Positions 48,801-60,800 of a stretch of 64,000 bases of DNA are shown piece by piece (within the stretch, counting starts at the first letter, position 1; the number at the start of each line of letters is the position of its first letter). Below the pieces are notes generated by a model that saw nothing but the letters and a program-made list of their open reading frames with translations, had not been told where the DNA came from and searched no databases. Origin of the DNA: Heliopora coerulea (taxonomy: Eukaryota; Cnidaria; Anthozoa; Scleralcyonacea; Helioporidae); contig JASJOG010000117.1 of assembly GCA_030142905.1 (NCBI GenBank), positions 434,001 to 498,000 of the forward strand, written 5' to 3'. Made by a program: the position numbers and the translations under genes.

Positions 48801-51800
48801 GTCTTTAAGGTAGGGTTAGACACGGAGGGTATTAAATCGAATGAGTGGACATAATTTTTCCACGTGTGTACTTCTTACAGTTTAGGTTGTCCAAAAGCCG
48901 GTTAAGATCACTTGACATTATCTTTGATGAAGCTGATGGTTGGACTTTCTAGACTCTTTGTAAATGAAGTACTTCTGATTTTCCTATCGATTAGTAATTT
49001 TTGTTTATAGTCGAATTGACTAGTGCACAGAGATCCTCTATAAAAAGCCATACTCTCGGCGAACCTCTTTCAATCAACATCACATAGGTTGACTAATTTT
49101 TTCAGCCCATCAATTGGATCTTGACTACCCAAGCTGGTATCCTGGGATGGAATTAATCAACTGCAGACCAGCTGTGGGAGGTGAAAAACAAACAAAAAAA
49201 TCCCAACAAACTATAGCGAAGAGCTGTCATAATATGTGGAGTAAAACATGCGGCGCTGTAGTATATATTCCACACTCAAACTCATTTCTTTTCTTAGGGT
49301 GGCTGAAGCATCTGGTTTCAGTGAAAAAACTATGATTTTACTTCAAGTCAATATTTTGTCAATACCTGGCCTGTTCTTGCACTTGGCAAATTTATCACCC
49401 ATGGTAAAATAAGTATAGTTTGTATTTTACGATTGTTAAATTTTATTCCTGAAAGGTTTTCCTTATTTCTATTTATCTGGTTAGTCGAGTATTGCCCGCT
49501 ATTTTTTAGCATAGAGCAAGGTGATTCAAGTTTCTATTTGGCAGAGAAGAGACCCCAACTTAAGCAAACATAATGGTAACTTAAGACAATGGTCATCGTT
49601 TCTAATCGTTTTCACAAACCTCTGCATGACTTCTGCGATGACAATTTATCACTCATTTGAAAGCAAGATATTTCAGTCGCAAAATTTTATTACAAAGAGC
49701 CTATGGAGGAGGTCTGGGAAGAATTAATCTGATTACTCCTTTGAAGGAAAAAAAAGGTGCAAACATCTTTATGTGCATGAAAATAGCATTTTGTACACTC
49801 AAGATTTGAGCTGAATAGCAAGACGAAAGTTGAATAAAGGTGATATTTCGAATTTATTTCGAAGTCATTGTCAAACCTACATTGAGTTTGAAATAAACAA
49901 GAAATAACACCTTTATTCATCACTCGTCTTGTTATTCAACCCAAATCATGAGTTTCCAAGATTCTATTTTTCGGAATTTGTTTTATTTTTTACTTTTTGC
50001 AATTGTCGGTTGGTAATGGCTCTTGTTCTATGCCTTTCGCTCTTTAATTTGTAGGTGTTAGAACTTGTAAAGAAATACGATGTACTACCACGATGTTTGA
50101 AATTTTTAAGTTGTGACAACATCTGGCGAACTTTGTTTAAATCTCTTCAGGGAAACTATTCTCTGTGTCTTCTCGGTAAGTTCATTTTTTTAGAATTTTG
50201 CAAACTAGACTCTTCTGTGACATTTAGATGCAATTTTCAGTTGTTGACCTTCAGCATTTCAGCAACTGTTTATTAATTCTAGATTCCAATTTCAAACTAG
50301 CAGCAATAACAGTTAAATAACGACTTTTGCACTCCTTTCCTCTAAACTTCCACTTTTTGGGCCCCCAGTATACCTAATCTCAATGCTGACAACAACGTTT
50401 ATCGTTTCCTTAATCCCATGACTTAAGAATATACTATTTGCTGTTTAGCCAAACTAGACGAAGGAAGACCCAAAATGCCCTCAGCCACAGCTATATTTCT
50501 GGTTTCACTCCATGTCCTTCTTGCTGATCAGAACTCGACTTTCGTTTTTATGGTTACGTTTGGTACAGCAAGAGTAAAGTTGCTGTTAGAAGTGCGATTT
50601 TTTGCCTCGTGATTGTCATCTTGGTGTATAAAATAAAACCTCAGAACAGTCTACGCAACAAGATTTCTGCTTATGTTTCGGCCTTATTGCTCATGGAAGC
50701 TCTCGTGAGTTTAATGTGCACATCAGGATGACAATTGCAACGCAGAAAATCGCGCGTGTACCTTAATCACGAATGGAAGCATGTGAGTGACGCGTGCAGA
50801 CTATTTTGGCATATCAAAACTATGGCGTGTAGTAAATATCTTCTATCACCCAAGAGTAACCTTTTCTGCACCACCGTGTATAATGGTAGCCATAGTACTT
50901 CGAGCGATAGTTAGCGACTGGCCGATTTTTTCAGATTGAGTATACCTGAAATAGAGTCGAAACACTGCACGTCTTCACGGATATCGAGTGTTAAGTTGTC
51001 GTGAAAATCTATCGTGCACTTAAATTGGATAAAAACGAGCATATTGTTCCCAGTTCACTCGATAGCTCAGCGGTCCGGTAACTCGAAGATGCGAGTTCGA
51101 ATCCCACTCTAGTCAACATCCCGCTATAGTTGACTGTACCAGTGTAGATCAATTCATGAAATGTTGTGCTTATGTTACCTTGAGGATGATTCTGAAAATA
51201 CCAGTTCTGGTGAACTGAAGTCATATGAGAAGGGGGCTTTCCGAAGGAATATAAAAAGAAATGTCAAAAAGTCGATATGTGAACGACGTCGTAATCCACA
51301 ACAAATGTACAAAAGTTAATATAACCACGGAAAGGGAGTAGCTGTCTATGTTACAAAATGTCTGCATGTAGATTAGCTCATGATTTTCCTTGGTAGTGAA
51401 GCAACGGCCCACGTTTCGAATTCTAGTTCTAGTCTTTGGCGCATAATTTGAAAATGCAGTTTGGTCCATTTGGGCAATCCCCTGCAATTTGAAGAAGGAA
51501 TTCTCAGCTTCCAGTGCGTCCCACTTTAACATCATAGAGTATAATCAATCAAGGGTTGAGATGTTTAGGGGAAAAAGGGGGGGAATGCCTAGTTGTCATC
51601 GAGCAACTATATGCTATGTTGTTAATTGTCTAGAAATGTGACTGCTCACCGTACACATACAGTGGACGATACAATTTTACACGAACACTATTACAGCAGT
51701 GGAATACTTGTGGGAACTTGAAACTTTGATTATGTCTAAGTTGTTTTCCTTTAAATCTTTTAATTTTAGCGAATATTGTGTATATTGTTGAAGTAGATAA

Positions 51801-54800
51801 GGAGGTGAGTGTTTATAAGTTAATAATACAATAAGGTATTTGAAGTTTAGAACGTCGCTATTTTGATTGAAGTAAAAAAGAAAGTAGTTGTTCTTAGCTG
51901 ACATTCGGACCCAGGACCTTCAGTCGTAACTGATCTGCATGCATGCTGTACGGTCTGAGCTGAAAATCGAATGCTAGAAGTTAGCTGGGGAAAGATTTTT
52001 GAAGTCGTTAACCTGTGGAACAGTTTCAGTACTTCCTGAGCTTGCATTATCGAAACACTTACCTAGGTAATCTGGAGAAATTGAAATTCAATTCAATAGT
52101 ACCTGGCATTTCTCTTAAAATTGCTTGTGCCGTTTGGTCAAAGTTGATAAAGGTGATCATGTTCTTCGCAGCATTTAGCGTCTGATTTAGTACACCGACC
52201 ATCTGGTTCAGTTTATACCACTGCTAACTGGATGTTAACACCAACTAGTGTTGAAAGAGTGAAACACCTCAAACAATTTGGATATTTGATACACGGTTTT
52301 TTAATATTGCATGATTTTCTCTTTCTTTTACAGAGTTTCACGTCAAATATCCCGATGTTTCTTGTAAGTACCGTTCACAGTAACGTACAAACAAGGAGAA
52401 CAAACCACAATGTACATACACATTTGGTAGAATTCCTGTAGGCGGGAATTGGAAATGTAGAATAGATTCATTGCAGGCACGTCGCACGCGTCTCGGCCAT
52501 GACATTTTTTTACCGTCGATCTTAAAAACCAGCCTCTCGTTTATATATATGATCATATTTTATGGAAGATTTGTTTCCTTAGCCACATCACTTTTACACT
52601 CTTTATCATTGTCTCGAGTTCTCTACCGTTCCTCCCCTTTTTGGTTTACTGATCGACGTTTAGAATAACAAATGACTTTCCTTCATTTCTTATTTTGTTG
52701 TTTCTTGAGTCTGGTTGGTCATTTACGTGTCACGTAACCTTTTACCGGACAAAAAATTTAAAGTTTCTAAATCACTAAAGGATGAACAATTTTTACATGG
52801 CCATCTCTGACTGATATTAAATATTGAAAACGATTTATTTAACGGAATTGTGCACCACCTGATTGAGGTATGACACACCCCAACATATCACCTTTTAGTT
52901 CAGCCATTACTGTCACCACTATTTCCTGGGGACAGACTGGATCTGTCGGTACCGTCAAACCACATTTTTGCCAGTAAGAACCGGATTCCGCACAGTCTAC
53001 GGTATTCATATGCTCAAATTTAAAAGCCAGACTTATTTAATGACTTTTCGACCTGGTATTGCAAATGTAAAGTAAATTGGCGACGGACAAGTTTACTGTA
53101 TCGGCAAATGTCGTGGATGTACCAACAGGCCTGGCCTGTGCGAAAATTTTTTAGGGGGGAGGTTAGTGGGGGGTGGGGAACTGCCATTGCTGCCCCTCGT
53201 CTGCTATCAAAGTCTCTGACTTTGAAGATCTAAACTCCAGACTGTTCCTTAAAACATCACCTTGTATGAATGTTTTTTCTTGGATTTTTATTCCATGCTT
53301 GCCGTTTCAAAAGAGTTGAGGTTACTTGACTTGATGCAAGCGACCCATTTAACTGCATGAGCTCATTAGACTGCTTGATCCTACTCTCTCCCTCCTAAAC
53401 CCATGAAAACCAGAAATAGTTGACACAGCCAGAATTTTGAAGAAGTTTTACCAGGCTCCCCACCAAACAAAATTTTACGTCATTTTACATGTGAAAGGCA
53501 TATGAAATTGTATTATTTTCACATATTAAACTTTCATTTTACATGTGAAAGGCATATGGAATTGTATTATTTTCACATATTAAACTTTCATTTTTCATAT
53601 GAAATCGGAACGTTTTCCCGCATGGAATACCTAATTCACATGTGAAATGAACTGGTTCAAATTTCACATGTGAAATCCTGGTGTACGAAACATTTATTTT
53701 ACATATGAAATTTTTAAGTCACATATGAAATACTATTTTCATGTGTGAAATTGCATGTGTAATTTTTTAAGGGTCAAAACAACTGATACATTTTCCCAGA
53801 ATCGCTGATTTCTTTCTTTGTTACGTCATTGACTTCTTGTTTCATTTTGATCCTTGCTCTCTTCGTGTTACCATTTTGGTTATTCGTAGAAAAGGACTGC
53901 TTCAACCGCATTTTTCGTTTCTTTTAGTCTGTCGTAACGAAGATTCTACTTGATCTTCAATCCTTCGTCTCTAAAGAGCAGTCCAGTTTGACCAGCTGGC
54001 ATCCTGTCTTTGGGTGGTTTAAGCAAACTGATGACTCTCGGCTTAACGCTTCTGTGCCATTTGTCACTAAACAGCTTCATATATTGTGGAAACCAAGTAC
54101 CATCGAGTTATTGTTTCAGTCGCTTCCTCCGTTGCATCTGGCTGGCGAGAAAAAACCGACAAACAAAGGTTTGTTTGAAAAAACTCCACAATTTACATAC
54201 CATTATTTAGAGGTTACTTTGAGCCTGTTCAAAATACCTTTAATGTCCCGTAATAAACCCTTCGGTTTTTGGCCCATTTGTATCTCTGCTAACAATAAGC
54301 ATTCCGATTATTATTCATACCGGATATACGTCCCCTTCCGTAAACAAAACTTTTTTCTTCTTCGCTGTGTCAGAGATTTGTGGATGCACCTGTAAAATTT
54401 TTAGTGGAAATGGTTTAATTTTAGGCTAATATGAACATTTTTAAACCGATTATACCGTAAATCTCGTAAGTCTAAGCCCATTCAAATCTCCTTGTGAAGT
54501 TTTTAAGGCCAAGGCTTACTACTACAAGCGCACGGTACTAAATTTCCCAATCTGGGAGTTCTCTGCAATGAAATTCTGATGCCTTACCTTCACTTCTTTA
54601 GGCAACAACACTAGCTGCACGAAAAAGTACATTGTATAAGAAGACTTTCAAAATAATTTATCCAAATTATAGATCAATCGTAGCTCTTAACTAGCACATT
54701 TTAAAAGCGTTTGAATATGACTAGCAACTACTTTATTTGTTATAGAGAGTCGCAGAAGACTTCTTGCTCGATTAGTAACTGGACGGTTTTCTTCGAGACA

Positions 54801-57800
54801 AGAAGCAAATCTGACTTCTCCTGAAGTGGTGCAAATCTGTAATACTTGTGTTATGTTTGAGTTGATTCTAAAGACCTTCAGTCAGCTGAAAATGGACGTG
54901 TTAACAGGTAGGTGGGGACATCGCTTTTCCCGTAGGAAAGAAAGAGTAGCTGCAAAATGATTGGGACACATGCTCCAAGTCTGGAAGGTTTAGTGTCAAG
55001 TCCGTTTAATGGGCTTGTAGTTTACTGTGATTGGTTTTTTATTAGGGACGACTTCGTCAGGTTAAGATTAAGTGAGTTGCTAATCCTGTCCTTAGCAGAA
55101 TTTAGTGAAGTTGAACCTTTGTTGAGCGGGCATCTATTAAATGACCTCTCCCTTTTAAGCGGGCAGTTGTCATAGTCCCGAAAGTATAGTCAGCATAGAT
55201 ATTGCATGTAAAACCCCTACTAAGCGGCTACCTCTATTAAGCGGCCACGGCCACCTTTTGGCTACCCCAATAACGGTTCGCCGATTGTTTTTACCTGTAT
55301 AGAGCGGCCATCGGGAATTTAATAGTCGCCATTTAGCCCGATATTAAGATAGCTAATGACAGACGAGTCTCTCGAAGAGAAGGTAATCAATGACAAAAAC
55401 CCTCAAACAAGATAAACATTCAAATTACATTGACTATCTGACAATACACTTTTGGCCATAGTTATTGTAAAAGTATAAATGCAGTGAAAAGCAGCTCAAA
55501 TTGGGAATCTAAGGACTATCCCTGGGTAATATCTTTAAGGAAAGGTCCGTCGGAACAATTTGACCTAAAATTCTTCATTTTCAAGCTTTGAGTACAACGA
55601 CAGGAAGGAAAATTTGTAGCCTGTGAAGTATAATTCACATGGAACTTCTAAGCCATAGCCGCCCCCTCTGTTTACTCGTTTGCCCTTAACAACTGCTCTC
55701 CGATTACTAGTTGCTCTCAATTATGGGCAACAGTTGCCATAAGCCTCCACGCGTGTTTGTTTCCAAATGAACTTACTTTGTGCCAGACCTCATGCTAGGT
55801 TATGACAAACCTTTACTATGCGGCCAACCCCTGTTAAGCGGCCACATGCTATCTCTCCGAGGGTGGTCGCTTAACAGGGGTTCAACTGTAATTTATTGCC
55901 TTCTATATGCTCACTTTTACCTCGCTCGCACCAGTACACAAATTGAACCTTCGCTCACCATCTGAGTCTTTGTAGCTCAATGGTTAGAACGTCTCACCGG
56001 CGATCAGAAGGTTACGGGTTCGATTCCCGTCAGGGACTCAGAAAGTTTTTCTGAGAGAACAGCTTGAGAGCGTGCGTTTTAAGAACATAATTACCAAGCT
56101 ACCACAATTACATCATAGAAGTAAATTTCCTACGTATGTATGGTGAACTGTTGAAGTAAGTCATTGGTTCCCGACCAGGGAGGCTTGCTCCACTGATGAT
56201 TTACATTGGATTGTTGGTTTTCACTCGGAAACTGGCTTGATATACAACGTTTCGAGGTCGATTGACTTGCTGATTTTTGTTAGGTACATTCCAAGCATTC
56301 CGAAAACATTTTTAGGCAGCTCTGCAAATTGTGAAGTGTATTTCCTAACTTTGCAAGTATCTCCAGTTTATTTTAAAAGTCAGGTCTTCTCATCAGGATA
56401 CTGATAATTATCATCTGGTGACTTCAAAATTTCAATAGTTTCTCGGAAGGTATATGCCAATCCCCCAAAGAGGACTTAGCAGGTTTCCTTCCTTTCATGG
56501 AAATGTTGCCCTCTGATTTATCTGAGCGTTTTACATGCTAATTCTTGCATCAATCTTTCTAAACGTGCAAGCTTAAGTGTATTGGGGCCTGATAATATGA
56601 TCCTGGTTCCCGGGGCCAGTATAGAATCTGGTGGCAGCAAGTCTACTCTGGGATAGTTTTTGATTACTTTTATGTTGGGGAAAATATCCCGAATGTACGA
56701 GATGAAATTAAGCTTGACGCCAAAATTGATGTCGCCGGACTGAAGTAGGCCGAAATATCAGCAAAGCGTCTGTAGAAGCGTGCTATCAATCACGCATGCA
56801 TGGTACGTTGAAACCTGCCCCGCCTTGCCGGGATATTCTAATCATGTGGCAGAAAACATCTCGGCTAGACGAGATCTCGCTCGTAAAATTATCCCATCTA
56901 GCCGGGATAAGACAAACTTCCCATGTGATCACAGATTGATTTTAATCAGATTGATTTTAATCTTGTGAAAGTAAGATTTCAGCAAAACGGCCCGTTCCGG
57001 CAAAGTGGGATGATTTTCTCCATATAATCAGGTCCTAGAAAGTTGGCCATGGGTGCTTCGAATCAATTATAGTGTACTATTTACTCAAAAATGATGGGAA
57101 CAATGAGTTATGTTTTAGTGAAATGGTAAAAACAGCACTCTGAACCCGACTTGTCGAAGGTCCTAGGCCTATTTTACATGATGCCATTGTCGCACACAGT
57201 TGTTTGGTGTAATGTATAAGGTTAGGTCACAAGTGTCTTCGGGACGTGTTGGTACATAAAGCCTTCATACGTGAGCATAAGCATAAGGACAAAACAAAAG
57301 GCAAAACAAAGGAATAAAGTCAAGCCTGCGACGAAAGGATTGTCGTAATCGTAATTCCTAAGCATGAGATCATAGTTGAAGCATAAGCCATGAGCCGAAA
57401 AAAAAACGAAACAAAAAAACCTCTTGTTTTATCTATGCAAGTCCCTGAGGAGATATCACGCTTTGTTTCTGTTTTGATCTTGTCCTTATGATTATGTCGC
57501 TGGTGTGAACTAGGCTTAAGCAATCGAATCGTATTCAGGATTTGTATCCTTGATACTCTCTGTAATATTAAATTATTAGATACATTAAGTATCCATTAAA
57601 TACCCCAGGACGGGGAATTTATGTGGCAGTCGTATCATATGAACAGGCCTTTGTGCATTTCTCCACGACTCCTTAGCAATGTCATTCCACAGGTGCTTCA
57701 AAGCAGTCTTACTGCTCAGAAATAGAAATGCCTGCATGTTCATCCAAGAATAAAAAGTTGAAAATCGTCGGACTTTGAATGTCGCAGTTGCTTGTATTCT

Positions 57801-60800
57801 CATATACCCTATCGAGGTTATTGTGTGTTTCCCGCTGATTTAAATTAAGTCTTTTGAAATAATTTTTAGCTCCTTATGTTTTTGAAATTCCATTTATTTA
57901 TTATCTAAAAAACTAATTTCGCGCAAGCGAAATTTGGAAGCCTGGCAGCGTTACTGTTTCAAATTGAAACGAATTTTTTTCCAATGAGGAGACAAGTCTA
58001 TCAGTCCTACTGATGATATCCGAAATACATGCCCATGAACTTGGGGGAGTAATTAGATATTTGGAGACACTTCTAGTCACGAAATGGGTTCATTACTCGG
58101 AGTACTAGATTCTTTTCTATTTTCACTAAAAGTGCACCTAAAAACTCCGGTATTAGAGGAGTTAAATATGTCTCGAGAGACTTGTATAAGACCTCTTCTG
58201 AACTGATGTTTTTTATTGTTCATAGGACTAAGTTTTAACGAGGACTTCCTTCTACGTCTTTTAAAATTCCTGCAAGACTTGGGCCCCGATGGAGGACTCA
58301 ATTTAATACTAAATTTTGTCTCTTCTGAAAGTTCGCATCTGTCAAGTTCAATACAGTCGTTGTTGATCTTGTTTTGTGAATGCTGCAGCCATCTTATCCC
58401 GTAAGTATAAGACTTGCTTTATTTTCTGTTTCCGATATGGACCGTGGTACTACATGCATGCTATGTGTATTGGAGAATATGCAACCAATGACTAAACTAA
58501 AAATATTTACTATTTATTGAACGAGAGCGAGGTCTGTACTAGTATAGCACCGAACCGACTTTTTAAGGAGTTCGTTTCAAAACAAAGGTCCGATATTTCA
58601 CAGGTACAGACTTTACAAGCGAGGAAGAGAAGTAGTTTATTACATGACCGTAACGAAATAAAAATGACAAGTGCTAAGATTCGGAACGTCAAACAAAGAC
58701 TTGCAATTTTGTCGTAATTTGATATAGAATTTCTTCACCAACTTCACTCTACATGGTTACTTTTTTTTTTTTTGATTGTTCGTGATACATTTTCACTTCA
58801 TATTTTGTCAAAAATATTAATTTGTATCCTACATAAACAAGTTTTCTTCCCTCTAAGTGGGTAATACGGGTAATACCCGACCATTAATAAACTAATAAAA
58901 TTGGGTGATTTCCGAATTCGGATCGCTCGTTGCCACAGCCATATAGTAATTATATAACTGTTTGACAGCTGAAAGTACTCAAGCATGTCAATTTAAAAAG
59001 AAGAGACCGAATGAAGCGTCACATGGACGGACATACCTGTATCATATGAAAATTTTCTTGTCCAAAATATACTTTTACACGTCTTCTACCAAAATAAGTA
59101 AAATCTCGAAAGTAAACCGAATGTATCTTTTCCCTTCTTATCCCGTCGTGATGGTCGTTGAACGGTCAAAATATGCTTGGTATTGAAATAAGGCGAACTC
59201 TCTATTTTTCTCATAATTTCAGGAGCGGACCAGACGTTTAATTTTACTCAAAACCTCACGAAGTAGATCTCTTAGAGCATTTCCAATCGTATATTCATTG
59301 TTTGGAAATTTTAGGGAAACATTATCAACGTTTGAAAATTTTGCCACTTTGAAGTTCGAAATCATGCATTTACAAACAACAGCACCGATTTAAAGCATTT
59401 TATGTCAGCACCGTTTTTTGTGGTATCAAAAAGTATTTTTATGCGTACTTTAGTTTCAAAAAAATTTGTCTTTCGCTCAAATCTTTTCCTGTAGAATTGT
59501 TGATGATTACGAAATGTACGAAAAACAGAAGCCATTTAGCCTGGAAGATTTGGTAGCCCTGTCTGGATTTCTAAACAGTTTAACTTATAAGCTTTTGTGG
59601 AATAGAGCACGTAGAACGGGTAAGTGGAATATTTGTCGTTGTCACAACATCGCCGTTTAGATAAAGTTTTTAGCATTAACCCTTTGCAGTACGTACTCGA
59701 CTTTTTAATTTTACTCTGGCTAACGCCAGACAATTTTACTCTGATGATTTTACTCGCCAAGCGGAGAGGTTTCGGACAGGAAAGGGTTAAAACAGATAAT
59801 CAAGAGTACGAGATTTTGAAACTATACAGGATTATAAGAAATTACAATTCCTCATTACCCATAAATATGCGCCCAGCCCTTCGCTCTTTCTGTGTACCTT
59901 TAAAATTTAGGTTAAAAACGATAATGCTGTTTTGTACTTAGATTTCGGTGGTTATTTAATGTTTAACTAATAATTGGACGGAACATTCTGCAAATGGCCC
60001 AGTATTCTTTTCTCTGTCTATGTTCCAGGAAGTGGTGAGGGAATTAGTTCGGTTAACGACACCGCGAACCTCTTGTCATCAGCGCACACTTTGTTGATGC
60101 TCATTTATGACAGGAACGCTCGAAGAAGTTTCGCTCCAGAAAATCACTGGTTAATAAAGTGAGTTTGTAAAGATTATTTTCAATACTGTTTTGGAGTCAT
60201 TGAAACTTTCAACAAGGCGAAGGAATTGGTGAGAACCCTCACAAAATTTTCCCATTCCATTTCACTTAGGAAAATAGCATTTCTAATGTGAAAATGTTTC
60301 AGTTCCATACGTGCAAGAAAAATTTCGTGTGTGAATCTTCCATTTCATATATGGAATACATGTTTTGTACATCAATATTTCATGTGTGAAAACGTTCCAA
60401 TTCCATGTGTTTTTCACATGTGAACTTAGATACGAAATTTTATAAGGGAAATATCCAATCCTACGACATAAAATATACAACTAAGTCTTAGCAACGTCTG
60501 TACGGCATGAGATTACGTAAGGATTACGTCGACATACTCAATACTGATTGATAGCAGAGCGGCAACGGACAGTATATCCCGGTTTAAACTCGGCATTTGA
60601 CCAAGTCTCCGAAAAAAAATGTGAAAATTAACATTTGATGATTGACGAAAACGAACTGTAGGTATTAATATGTGCTACATAATTTGCGTGGACTAACATT
60701 TTTAATATCGTTTTCTCTTCCTAGGGAGCTAAAGATTAGTTCTTTTAAATCTGAATTAAATGCGAAGACGCCTAGAGCAACTGATATTTTGCAAATGATT

